A stretch of DNA of 64,000 bases from NCBI RefSeq assembly GCF_017654315.1, contig NZ_CP072203.1, positions 3,968,001 through 4,032,000 on the forward strand, written 5' to 3'. A model generated the notes under the pieces. It was not told the DNA's origin. It ran no database searches and saw only the letters and a list, made by a program, of their open reading frames with translations. Positions 31,081-39,365 of this stretch are shown here, piece by piece. The stretch comes from Gordonia polyisoprenivorans. Lineage in GTDB: Bacteria; Actinomycetota; Actinomycetes; Mycobacteriales; Mycobacteriaceae. A program made the position numbers and the translations under genes. Each line of letters begins with the position of its first letter. Within the stretch, counting starts at the first letter, position 1.

Positions 31081-32412
31081 TTACTTGACCTCCTCGGTGG
31101 CGACGAGCAACTCGTCGGTGGTGCGCATGACGGTGACCGGAATGCCCTCGGGATACGGCGTGGCGGGAACCTCGGTGAGGTCGAGACCCTGCTCCTCCAC
31201 CTCGGGTGGAATACGCAGCATCCCCAGTTTTTTCAGGGCAAGGGACACGAGATAGGCGGGGACGAATCCTAGCGCGACAAAGGTCAGCGCGCCCACGACC
31301 TGTCCCCAGAACGAGATCGAGGGGTTGCCGTCGGTGTTGGGATAGCCGGCCAGAAACACCCCGGCCATGAGCACCGAATACAACCCGATACCGCCGTGGA
31401 CCGACACCGCACCGACGACGTCGTCGATCTTGAACTTCTCCAACAGTTTTCCGATGAACGGGATCAACGCTCCTGCACCCAGGGCGATGATGAACGCCAG
31501 TGCCGGGTGATAGAGATCCATGCCCGACGCGACGCCGATCACCCCGGCCAGCCCGCCGGAGATCGTCCAGAACGGCTCGCCGCGTGAGGTCAGATAGGCG
31601 CCGATGATGCCACCGGCCAGACCCATCAACGTGTTGAAGGCGAACGCGGACAACGTGGTCGGGCTTCCGTAGATCGTCGCGTAACCGCCGGGCCCGTAGA
31701 TGACACAGCCCATCAGGAAGCCGAAGAATCCGGTGAAGATCAACATCAGGCCGAGCATCGTCAGAGGCAGATTGTGGGGCCGGATGGTGACCGCCGACCC
31801 GTCGGTGCGAAACTTGCCGATGCGTGGACCGAGGTTGAGAAGTATTCCGAGAGTGGCGAATCCGGCGATCATGTGCACACAACCCGCGGCTCCGACGTCA
31901 TGGAACCCCAGCTTCGTCAGCATCCACCCGGCGCCATGCCAACCCCACGCCGCGCCGATGATCCACACCACCGAACCAACGAGCACGGTGAGAACGAGAA
32001 AAGCGCTGGTGCGGATTCGCTCCAACACCGCTCCGGACATGATCGAGCCGGTCGTCGCGGCGAACAGGGCGAACGCACCCCAGAAGATGCCGCTGGCCGA
32101 GTCCTCAACGTTGGGTCCCATGTTGTCGCTCCACGGAAGCGCGGCCTTGGCGGCATCGCTGAACTCGATGAAACCGCTGGGCATCGCGTTGTAGAGGAAC
32201 CACCCGACAAAGTAGAACGACGCCACGATGGTGGCGAAGGCGAGCAGATTCTTCATGGCGGTGGCCAGCACATTCTTCGACCGCGAGGCGCCCACCTCGT
32301 ACGCCAGGAACCCGGCGTGGATCAACATCATCAATGCTATGGACACCCAGTAGAAGAACTCGTTGTTGACCGACCCCATCGTGGTGATGGCGTCGGTGAC
32401 CTCGGTGGACAA
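31081..32412 (-). CDS. amt: Ammonium transporter (Amt family)
   Basis: 443 residues, about 11 transmembrane helices. The conserved pore histidines lie in DVGAAGCVHMIAGFATLG and GAVSVHGGIGLYSVLMAG, and the Phe gate region in GIFWGAFALFAATTGSI. It belongs to a divergent actinobacterial Amt branch: helix 1 reads NNEFFYWVSIALMMLIHAGFLAYEVGASRSKN. It conducts ammonium into the cell. No PII gene is adjacent. It reads towards the amidase gene and may recapture ammonia released by the deiminase and amidase. Confidence 0.9.
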   Translation of the reverse strand: MSTEVTDAITTMGSVNNEFFYWVSIALMMLIHAGFLAYEVGASRSKNVLATAMKNLLAFATIVASFYFVGWFLYNAMPSGFIEFSDAAKAALPWSDNMGPNVEDSASGIFWGAFALFAATTGSIMSGAVLERIRTSAFLVLTVLVGSVVWIIGAAWGWHGAGWMLTKLGFHDVGAAGCVHMIAGFATLGILLNLGPRIGKFRTDGSAVTIRPHNLPLTMLGLMLIFTGFFGFLMGCVIYGPGGYATIYGSPTTLSAFAFNTLMGLAGGIIGAYLTSRGEPFWTISGGLAGVIGVASGMDLYHPALAFIIALGAGALIPFIGKLLEKFKIDDVVGAVSVHGGIGLYSVLMAGVFLAGYPNTDGNPSISFWGQVVGALTFVALGFVPAYLVSLALKKLGMLRIPPEVEEQGLDLTEVPATPYPEGIPVTVMRTTDELLVATEEVK

Positions 32413-32509
32413 ATCGAACCTCCCGGCACGCGAACTGTTTCATCTCACTGAACAAGGCGTACCGACGGTGTACGCAGTGGTGAGACTAGGCCGGTGATGG
32501 GTCGACGAT

Positions 32510-32525
32510 GTCACCGAAAGTAAAC
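32510..32525. promoter_or_regulatory. Possible GlnR half-site upstream of amt
   Basis: GTCAC-N6-TAAAC resembles one a/b unit of the actinobacterial GlnR box (GTNAC-N6-GAAAC); the following unit is poor. It lies ~100 bp upstream of the amt start, where nitrogen control would be expected. Weak evidence. Confidence 0.25.
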
Positions 32526-32594
32526 GAGTCGTAAAGTACGCTTTCCCGGCATCACCGACGTGACCACGCCCGGGACCGACGCTCTATGAGGGTG

Positions 32595-32834
32595 TCAGCC
32601 CCGTCGCTTACGCCGCCGCCGATAGGCCTGCAGAAGCGGCCGACCCACTGTCGTCAGGTAGAACGCGCCGAAGCCCACCCCGACCGCGATGAGCAATCCG
32701 CCGAACACCCGGTTCGTTCTCGCCTCGTGATTCCGGTCGGTCACATTGGAGGCGTGCGGCGGGAACGGATCGCCCTTGTCGATGAGTTCCTCACCGTCCC
32801 GGCCGAAGTGCACACACTCCTCGGTGGCGGTCAT
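32595..32834 (-). CDS. Small single-pass membrane protein (second of a coupled pair)
   Basis: 79 residues from the ATG at 32834, which overlaps the stop of the upstream small gene (ATGA). The N-terminal half is hydrophilic (MTATEECVHFGRDGEELIDKGDP). One transmembrane helix (VFGGLLIAVGVGFGAFYL) is followed by a strongly basic tail (RRRRKRR), giving a predicted N-out topology. No family was recognised. Confidence 0.6.
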   Translation of the reverse strand: MTATEECVHFGRDGEELIDKGDPFPPHASNVTDRNHEARTNRVFGGLLIAVGVGFGAFYLTTVGRPLLQAYRRRRKRRG

Positions 32835-33010
32835 CGCCACTCCGGCGCACGTCGTCGCCGCGGTGACCATACTGATTCCCCGGCGATCAGACATCCCGTC
32901 ACGATCACCGGGATCATCAGGCCGACGACAATCGTCACCGGACCTCGACGGCCGCGGGTCCGGCCACCGCGACCCGGTCGGACACGCCGTGCGTCGCCCG
33001 CGTCGTTCAT
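32831..33010 (-). CDS. Tiny membrane protein (first of a coupled pair)
   Basis: 59 residues from the ATG at 33010. An Arg/Gly-rich N-terminus (RRVRPGRGGRTRGRRG) is followed by one helix (VTIVVGLMIPVIVTGCLIAG) and a basic end (SPRRRRAPEWR). Its TGA overlaps the ATG of the next small gene, the usual mark of translational coupling. Another frame through this DNA is open but not protein-like. No family was recognised. Confidence 0.5.
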   Translation of the reverse strand: MNDAGDARRVRPGRGGRTRGRRGPVTIVVGLMIPVIVTGCLIAGESVWSPRRRRAPEWR

Positions 33011-33214
33011 CGTCCGATCGTCTCACAACCGCCGGCGCCCGAGGTCGATCGGACATCCTGACGACGATGACGAAAAAGCATTCACCCTAACCCTTTTCGA
33101 GTTTTTTGTCCGTATCGCACACCTTCTCGTCGGCCGGGCCGGCACTCGACAACCATGTGCACGACAGTAGTGTCGATGGCGGTCCCACCAGCTTTCCGAT
33201 CATCGGAGGTCGCC

Positions 33215-33865
33215 GTGCTCCTCACCAAGCACACCCACGCCACCATCACGTTGACCGATCACGGTTCGACGCTTCTCGTCGATCCCGGCGCCTTCACGCC
33301 GAACACGGCGGAGTTGTTGGCCGACGCCGACGCCGTCATGATCACCCACGAGCACTTCGACCATTTCGATGCCGAGAAAATCCTTGCGGCCCTGCGTGAT
33401 CGCCTCGAACTGCACCTCTACGGCCCCGCCTCGATCGCCGAATCCCTCTCGGTGGTCGCCGACCGGGTACATATGATCTCGACGAATCAGACACTCGACG
33501 TCGGCGGATTCACGGTCGAGGCGTTCGTCACCGATCACGCGGTGATCCATCCCGAGATCCCCTCGGTGGACAACATCGGTTTCTTGATCGACGGTACGGT
33601 CTTCCATCCCGGTGACGCCTATCTGAATCCGGGACGACCGATCACCACCCTGCTTCTACCGGTGAGTGGTCCGTGGATCTCCACCGAGCAGGCCATCGAC
33701 TATGTGCGGGCGGTGAAACCGCAGCGCAGCATCGCCATTCACGACCTGATGCTCAGCGCTGCGGGCAAATCGACGACCGCGATGTTCTTGGGTGAGAACT
33801 CACTGACCGCGACACCGCTCGAGACGATGGAACTCGGCGAGTCACGCGAACTCGCCGGAATCTGA
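33215..33865 (+). CDS. UlaG-like metallo-beta-lactamase-fold hydrolase
   Basis: 216 residues from a GTG with GGAGG 5 nt upstream. Metal motif THEHFDHFD, a later His in VTDHAVIHP, and FHPGDAYL as the third metal-binding region. The short, YtnP/UlaG-type architecture (L-ascorbate lactonase-like, TKHTHATITLTDHGSTLLVDPGA, split) indicates a metal-dependent hydrolase of unknown substrate. It converges on, and overlaps by 24 nt, the sucrase/ferredoxin-like gene. Confidence 0.85.
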   Translation: MLLTKHTHATITLTDHGSTLLVDPGAFTPNTAELLADADAVMITHEHFDHFDAEKILAALRDRLELHLYGPASIAESLSVVADRVHMISTNQTLDVGGFTVEAFVTDHAVIHPEIPSVDNIGFLIDGTVFHPGDAYLNPGRPITTLLLPVSGPWISTEQAIDYVRAVKPQRSIAIHDLMLSAAGKSTTAMFLGENSLTATPLETMELGESRELAGI

Positions 33866-34762
33866 ACGGTCCGACGATGCCGACCCCGCGATCGACACCA
33901 GGACGAACTGGCGCACCCGCCCCGCCGCGCGCGCAGAACAATTGGAGTAGAGCGGATCGGTCAGTTGTTCGGCGAGCACGACCTCGATCGGCCCGTGCGG
34001 ACCGGTCAGGGTCACCGTGATCCGGTGATCGTCGTGCCGGACGTCGAGCGGATCGAGCGCGTCGATCCGATCCTCTCCGGTCCGATCACGCACGAAATGC
34101 TGTGCCGCCTGCACCGCGTGCGGCAGCGATGTGCGACCACGAAGCAGTGAGTCGACCAGCCGTCCCTCGGAGTGGCGCCGGATCACCATCGCGGGATCGG
34201 GTGCCGTGTCGACCCGTCCGTAACTCAATCCGTGCGGGAACACGAGCATCGTCGCAGCGAACCGATCACCACCCAGATGCGAACATTCCCATGTCCATTC
34301 GGGATACGCCTCGGCGATCGCGGCGGTGGCCGCGCGACCGCGCACCGCACAGCACTGATCGTGTTTGCCATGGGCGCAGACCGCGACGACGGGATCTCCG
34401 GAGATCTCACCGGCCGATCCGTCGAGCGCCAGGTCCAGGTAACCGGTCGGATCCGATACCTCGCCGCGGCGCACCGATTCGTGTCCGGGACGCGCATCGA
34501 CGACGAACCACCGCCAGCGCGGTGTCGGTGGTCGTCGGCCCGGCCTGCGGATCGCCACAATCCGCATTCCCGCCGACTCGGCGCGGCGCACGATGGCACG
34601 CCCCAGGTCGGGATCGAGCACCGACGGCGAGGTGAGGAACGCCGACGGCCCCCACGGACCGGAGAGTTCGAGCAGCAGCCACGAGGAGCCCGCCGACGCC
34701 GTGCCGTACATCGGGTCGTTGCGCGCGAGGGACTGGTCGCTGCACGGGCGGAGGTCGGTCAT
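33842..34762 (-). CDS. Sucrase/ferredoxin-like family protein
   Basis: 306 residues. Residues ~125-180 carry VCAHGKHDQCCAVRG and WECSHLGGDRFAATMLVFPHG, the Cys/His pattern of the sucrase/ferredoxin-like family, which has a thioredoxin-like [2Fe-2S] ferredoxin domain. It starts inside the stop of the cupin gene (ATGA), so it is expressed with the hydroxylase and repeat peptide. It may supply electrons or assist that enzyme; this is inferred from linkage only. Confidence 0.8.
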   Translation of the reverse strand: MTDLRPCSDQSLARNDPMYGTASAGSSWLLLELSGPWGPSAFLTSPSVLDPDLGRAIVRRAESAGMRIVAIRRPGRRPPTPRWRWFVVDARPGHESVRRGEVSDPTGYLDLALDGSAGEISGDPVVAVCAHGKHDQCCAVRGRAATAAIAEAYPEWTWECSHLGGDRFAATMLVFPHGLSYGRVDTAPDPAMVIRRHSEGRLVDSLLRGRTSLPHAVQAAQHFVRDRTGEDRIDALDPLDVRHDDHRITVTLTGPHGPIEVVLAEQLTDPLYSNCSARAAGRVRQFVLVSIAGSASSDRSDSGEFA

Positions 34763-35994
34763 GACTCCCGTTCTGTCTCAGGACTTCTGGGTACCGGTAC
34801 GACGACGGCTTCGCGAAGCAGTCGGCGCAGCAGGACCTCTCCGTCGGCGGCGTCGAGTCCCGGTAGCCGGTCGCTGCGCACCACACCCCCGCGACGCACC
34901 TCGGTGAGCGCGTCGGCGCAGAATCCGGGGAAACTCACGGTCCGATCCGGTAGGCGGAGTTCAACGCGGCCGGCCACCTCGGTCACCGCTCCCGCGAGCC
35001 CCTGTCTCCACCGCGCCGTCCCCACCGATGCCGGATGTGACAGCGCCTCCAACGTCGCGAGGGGACGTACGGGTGCCGGCCGGGTGCGATCGGCGTACCT
35101 GCGGGCGAGCACGCCGGCGGCCCCCACCTCGATCTCCGAGGAGCGGTCCCGCACGATCTCGAGTGCTGCGGCCAGTGTCTTGGAGACCAGCGTTGCGGTG
35201 GCGTCGGGATCGGTGAGATCTATTCCCATGGGCAAGGATTCGCGCAGCTCGCGTACCTCCGTGAGCTCATCGACAACTGCTCCGAGGACGTCGAGCGCGG
35301 TCAGTGCGGCGGTGCCGATGGTGAGATGAATCGACGTGGACTCCAGTGCTCGGGCCGAATGGACCCAGCCCCGGGGTAGATAGAGCGCATCGCCGCTGCG
35401 CAAGACGGTGTCGATGACGGGCGGGTCATCCGTCCGTCGTTCGATGTCGTCGCGATGATCGGTCCATGGTTGCGAGTCCACCGGATCGAGGTGCACCGGC
35501 GCGTGCACGGTCCACCGTTTCTCGCCGGAGATCTGGAGAACGAACACATCGTGGACGTCATAGTGGGGATCGAAGCCACGATTGCTGGGCGGAGTCACAT
35601 AGGCGTTGGCCTGCACCGGGTGACCGAGATCGTCGACGAGGCCGCTCACGAGGTCGATGACCGGGGGCCACAGGCGGTGCAACCCCTGCAGGACGATGGT
35701 GGCTCCGTCGGCGAACTGCGCCAACACCTTTGCCGAGTCCACCTGGTCGGGCATCTCGGCACCGAAGCCCGCCGGACCCACATAGTTCTCGCGGGCGAGC
35801 AGCGTGCCTTCCTTGGCCATGCGGATGAATGGCGTGCGGACGCCGCGCTCGGCGACGAGTTCATCGACGGCGCCCGGCGAGAGTAGGTCGGCGAAGTCGC
35901 GCGGTAGGTTCTCGGCGCGACTGAGCAACGGCGATCGACCCCAATGCTCGCGAGCGAAGACATCGGGATCGATCGCGATGCAGCGTTCCAACAT
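34759..35994 (-). CDS. JmjC/cupin-type Fe(II), 2-oxoglutarate-dependent hydroxylase
   Basis: 411 residues from the ATG at 35994 (a GTG just before is an alternative). Residues ~90-230 form a cupin_4/JmjC barrel with HYDVHDVFVLQISGEKRW (first metal His and Asp), the later metal His in YLPRGWVHSA, and the typical GTRWTV-like strand as GEKRWTV. The family includes ribosomal-protein hydroxylases YcfD, MINA53 and NO66, which hydroxylate Arg or His side chains. It starts 9 nt after the repeat-peptide stop codon, so the peptide, rather than a ribosomal protein, is a likely substrate. Confidence 0.88.
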   Translation of the reverse strand: MLERCIAIDPDVFAREHWGRSPLLSRAENLPRDFADLLSPGAVDELVAERGVRTPFIRMAKEGTLLARENYVGPAGFGAEMPDQVDSAKVLAQFADGATIVLQGLHRLWPPVIDLVSGLVDDLGHPVQANAYVTPPSNRGFDPHYDVHDVFVLQISGEKRWTVHAPVHLDPVDSQPWTDHRDDIERRTDDPPVIDTVLRSGDALYLPRGWVHSARALESTSIHLTIGTAALTALDVLGAVVDELTEVRELRESLPMGIDLTDPDATATLVSKTLAAALEIVRDRSSEIEVGAAGVLARRYADRTRPAPVRPLATLEALSHPASVGTARWRQGLAGAVTEVAGRVELRLPDRTVSFPGFCADALTEVRRGGVVRSDRLPGLDAADGEVLLRRLLREAVVVPVPRSPETERES

Positions 35995-36003
35995 CACTGT
36001 CGT

Positions 36004-36255
36004 TCAGGCAGTTCCGTCAGCTCCACCGTCGTGACCACCGGGGTTGGAGCCGCCGTCGGCCGGACCTTCACCGTCGGCGGTGCCATCGGCGCCACCGTCA
36101 TGGCCGTCCGGGTTGGAGCCGCCGTCGGCAGGCCCCTCGCCGCCACCGGCGGTGCCGTCCGCTCCGCCGTCATGGCCATCCGGGTTGGAGCCGCCGTCAG
36201 CCGGTCCCTCACCGCCGGGGCCGGAGGTGGTGATGTCGTCGTCATCGAGTGCCAT
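36004..36255 (-). CDS. 83-residue triple-repeat Gly/Asp-rich peptide, candidate modified-peptide precursor
   Basis: Starts ATG at 36255 with AAGGA 8 nt upstream. A short acidic leader (MALDDDDITTSGPGG) is followed by three near-identical 21-residue repeats at 16-36, 40-60 and 63-83, each containing GPADGGSNPDGHDGGADG (third copy GG for DG). Each repeat has one His, one Asn, four to five Asp and no Lys, Arg, Cys or aromatic residue. It has no signal peptide. The hydroxylase gene follows 9 nt later. The leader plus repeated-core design is that of a ribosomally made, modified peptide; this function is inferred. Confidence 0.75.
   Translation of the reverse strand: MALDDDDITTSGPGGEGPADGGSNPDGHDGGADGTAGGGEGPADGGSNPDGHDGGADGTADGEGPADGGSNPGGHDGGADGTA
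36007..36210. repeat. Three tandem ~69-72-bp repeats in the peptide gene
   Basis: Units encoding peptide residues 16-36, 40-60 and 63-83, with periods of 72 and 69 bp. DNA identity between units is high, so recent copy-number expansion is likely. Confidence 0.85.
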
Positions 36256-36488
36256 CGGTGATCCTTCCTCGAATGGGGCATGCCCGAACGGCACAGCCCT
36301 CACCTCCACTATGAGCACATCTTTCGACCCATGGGGCCGTCCCACCCGAAACGCCGACGGTCCGGCTCCTCGTCGCGACACCGCCCACCAGCACGAATGC
36401 CGCTCTCCGGGCACCTCGGAATTCGCTGGTCCAACCCGCGGGTAACCCCTAGGCTGTGGCGATTCATCGATACAGCGGAAGGCAGAAC

Positions 36489-37802
36489 ATGAGTTCCACG
36501 ATCAGCGATGACCCCACACCGCCACCACCGCACACCCGGGATTTCCACCCGGGAGACATCGACGGGATCGTCGATCTGTGGGAGAGGACCGTGACGCGGC
36601 CCGCCGACGCCGTCTACTCACTCTCGGAGGTGCTCGCCTCCTGCCGTGAGGACCATGCTCTGGTGGCTGTCGACGACAACGAAACGGTCGTCGGCGCAAT
36701 CGTCGGCCGGGCCGCGCACGCTCAGGGGTGGATCGTGTTCTTCGGCGTGACACCGAGTCGTCACGATTCCACGGTGGCAAGTGCTCTGGTGAATCATCTG
36801 GCTCGCAAGATGGGGCCGCTCGGACTCGACCGTCTCTCGGCGATCGTGTCCAGCGACGAGGCACGATTCGACGACTACGTGCGGGAGGGCTTCTCCGCGC
36901 GGGAGAACCTGCGATACCTGGAGCGGATGGTTACCGTCAGTGCGCACGAGCTCGCCGTGCTCCGTGAGCTGGGCGGCCACACTCTTCCACCGGATCTGTG
37001 GACTGCCGTCGGCGGCATGCACCGGGAAAAGGAACTGCTCGAACTGCGGCTGATCACCCCACTCGACCGGCCCGATCTCGCCGTGCGGTTCGGTGTCGTG
37101 CCGCCCCGGGCGGTGATCCTGTTCGGGCCACCGGGAACCGGGAAGACCACCTTCGCCAAGGCGGTCGCCGCACGGCTCGGCTGGTCGTTCGTCGAGGTCT
37201 TCCCCTCTCGGCTGGCCGGGGACGGAGGTGGCCTCGCATCAGGACTACGAGACACCTTCGGTCGAATCGCCGAGATCAACCGGGTGGTCGTGTTCATCGA
37301 CGAGGTCGAGGAGATCGCGTCCCGGCGCACCGGCGAACCTGCCCATGCCGGACAGGGCGTGACCAATGAATTGCTCAAGCTCATTCCCGAGTTTCGTTCC
37401 AGTCCAGGACGATTGCTGATCTGCGCGACGAATTTCATCCGTGCCCTCGACACCGCGTTCCTGCGGCACGGACGCTTCGACTACGTCATCCCGATCGGTC
37501 TGCCCGACCGGGAGGCGAGGACGGCCATCTGGAGTAGGTATCTGCCGCCCGCCGCTCGAGGGGTCGACGTGGAACGCCTCGTGGTGGCCAGCGACGGTCT
37601 GACACCTGCCGATATCGAGTACGCTGCCCGGCGAGCAGCGCAGGACGCCCTCGAACGGGCTCTGCGCGACGACGCGCCGGAGGACTCCGACGGCCCGTCC
37701 ACCGCGGACTACCTCAACGCCCTCTCGGCGACGCGGGCGACCGTCGCCTCCGATGTGGTCGCGGACTTCCTCGACGACATCGACCAGCTCGCACGACTGT
37801 GA
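36489..37802 (+). CDS. GNAT-AAA+ fusion ATPase
   Basis: 437 residues from the ATG at 36489 with GGAAGG upstream. Residues ~20-165 are GNAT-like (GDIDGIVDLWERTV..., ALVAVDDNETVVGAIVG, YVREGFSARENLRYLERM). Residues ~200-400 are an AAA+ module of the classic clade: Walker A GPPGTGKTT, pore-loop region FVEVFPSRLAGDGG, Walker B VVVFIDEVEEIA, sensor 1 ATN and a second-region Arg in FLRHGRFD. This resembles proteasomal/FtsH-type unfoldases. It diverges from the repeat-peptide operon across 233 bp, so it may regulate or process its products. Confidence 0.85.
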   Translation: MSSTISDDPTPPPPHTRDFHPGDIDGIVDLWERTVTRPADAVYSLSEVLASCREDHALVAVDDNETVVGAIVGRAAHAQGWIVFFGVTPSRHDSTVASALVNHLARKMGPLGLDRLSAIVSSDEARFDDYVREGFSARENLRYLERMVTVSAHELAVLRELGGHTLPPDLWTAVGGMHREKELLELRLITPLDRPDLAVRFGVVPPRAVILFGPPGTGKTTFAKAVAARLGWSFVEVFPSRLAGDGGGLASGLRDTFGRIAEINRVVVFIDEVEEIASRRTGEPAHAGQGVTNELLKLIPEFRSSPGRLLICATNFIRALDTAFLRHGRFDYVIPIGLPDREARTAIWSRYLPPAARGVDVERLVVASDGLTPADIEYAARRAAQDALERALRDDAPEDSDGPSTADYLNALSATRATVASDVVADFLDDIDQLARL

Positions 37803-37838
37803 CCATCGGGCTCCGGGTCGGCGTCCTAAGCTGACGTC

Positions 37839-38471
37839 ATGGGCTTCACAGGTTTTCCCGAGGCTGCGTTGGACTTCTACGACGATCTCGAGATCGACAA
37901 CACGAAGGCGTTCTGGGCGGCGCACAAGGCCACGTACGCCTCGGCCGTGGCCGAGCCGATGGCTGCGCTGACCGCAGACCTCGCCGACGAGTTCGGCGAG
38001 GCCAAACTGTTCCGGCCGTATCGGGACGTGCGATTCGCCAAGGACAAGTCGCCCTACAAGACCCATCAGGGCGCATACGTCGCGGTCGCCCCGGCCACCG
38101 GGTACTACGTGCAGATCGGGGCGCCCGGGGTCCGGGTCGGCGGGGGTATCTACGACACCTCGGCCGATCGGCTCACCGCCATACGCGCCGCGATCGTCAA
38201 CGAGCGCAGTGGAACCGAGCTGGAGCGGATCGTCGATGAGTTGTCCGACGCCGGTTGGGAAGTCGGCGGCGACAAGCTCAAGACCGCGCCGCGGGGATTC
38301 GACCGGGATCATCCGCGGATCGATCTCCTGCGCCATAAGACGATCACGGTCATGCGGGATTACGGATTCGATCCGGTCATCCACACCGCCGATCTCGTCG
38401 ACCGCATTCGGGTCGACTGGCGGACCACCACACCGTTGATCGAATGGATTCTGCGACACGGCAATGCGTGA
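37839..38471 (+). CDS. DUF2461 family protein
   Basis: 210 residues. The pattern GFPEAALDFYDDLEIDNTKAFWAAHK, LFRPYRDVRFAKDKSPYKTHQGAYV and GGGIYDTSADRLTAIRAAI is characteristic of DUF2461 (TIGR02453). The molecular function is not known. It follows the AAA+ gene after 36 bp on the same strand. Confidence 0.88.
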   Translation: MGFTGFPEAALDFYDDLEIDNTKAFWAAHKATYASAVAEPMAALTADLADEFGEAKLFRPYRDVRFAKDKSPYKTHQGAYVAVAPATGYYVQIGAPGVRVGGGIYDTSADRLTAIRAAIVNERSGTELERIVDELSDAGWEVGGDKLKTAPRGFDRDHPRIDLLRHKTITVMRDYGFDPVIHTADLVDRIRVDWRTTTPLIEWILRHGNA

Positions 38472-38528
38472 GGACACCCTGGGTGTGTCCGCAGCGCCGC
38501 CACACTGCGACCGCGGCTCGTGCCGCGA

Positions 38529-39281
38529 TCACAGGTGCCGCCCGATACCACTGGCAGCGACCTGCAGAGCCGCCAGCAGCCGATTGCGGTCTCGTTTGAG
38601 CGTGGGTACCACGACCCCGATGGCCGCGACCACCGACGCCGGATCGCTGACCGGCATCACCGGCACTGCCAACGAGCAGGCTCCCGGCGACATCTCCTCG
38701 CTGGTGGTGGCGTATCCGCGTACCCGGATGTCCTCGAGTTGACGTGCAAGGACCTCCGGTGAGGTGATCGTGTGCGGGGTGATCCGCACCAGTGTCGACA
38801 TCGATTCTGCGACAACATCATCCGGCGCATGCGCCAATAGCACCTTGCCGACGCCGGTACAGTGCAACGGAAGTCGACTGCCGACGGTGCTGACGATCGG
38901 CACCGAGGCGCGCCCGGCCATCCGCTCCACGTAGAGCACCTGGGCTCCGTCACGGACGGCGAGGTGCACGGTCGCCAGCGTCGCCGCATAGACGTCGTGC
39001 AGGAACGGCTCCGCGACCTGCTTGAGTCGGCCGGAGACCGGTGCCCGCAGGCCGGCCTCCCACAGGAGTCGACCGACCACGAACCGGCCGTCGGGACGAC
39101 GTGCCAGCGCGTCCCCGACGACGAGTTCGGCCGCGAGTCGGTGCGTGGTCGCCACCGGCAGCCCCGATCGCCGGGCGAGCTCGCTGAGCGTGAGCACCCG
39201 ATGGCGCTCGTCGAATGCCCCGATGATCGCCAGGACCCGCGAGGTGACGGTGGCCCCGGCGACGGACGTGTTGCCGGCCAT
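38529..39281 (-). CDS. pcaR: IclR family regulator of the protocatechuate genes
   Basis: 250 residues with a GGAAGGAG site. N-terminal winged HTH (LTLSELARRSGLPVATTHRLAAELV, split) and a C-terminal effector-binding IclR domain (LPLHCTGVGKVLLAHAP..., EEMSPGACSLAVPVM). It is divergent from pcaHGBC, the usual place for PcaR. It probably responds to protocatechuate or a pathway intermediate. Confidence 0.88.
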   Translation of the reverse strand: MAGNTSVAGATVTSRVLAIIGAFDERHRVLTLSELARRSGLPVATTHRLAAELVVGDALARRPDGRFVVGRLLWEAGLRAPVSGRLKQVAEPFLHDVYAATLATVHLAVRDGAQVLYVERMAGRASVPIVSTVGSRLPLHCTGVGKVLLAHAPDDVVAESMSTLVRITPHTITSPEVLARQLEDIRVRGYATTSEEMSPGACSLAVPVMPVSDPASVVAAIGVVVPTLKRDRNRLLAALQVAASGIGRHL

Positions 39282-39305
39282 GGGGAGCTCCTTCCGACAG
39301 AGGCT

Positions 39306-39320
39306 TTCCGCTCAGCGGAA
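39306..39320. promoter_or_regulatory. Candidate IclR/PcaR operator
   Basis: TTCCGCTCAGCGGAA is a perfect 6-bp inverted repeat with a 3-bp centre, extended by AGGCT/AGCCT on its flanks. It is the only palindrome in the 84-bp pcaR-pcaH gap and the right size for an IclR site. Confidence 0.65.
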
Positions 39321-39365
39321 GCCTACCCTTTCCCGGATCACCTCGGCCGACCTACTGTGATCCAC

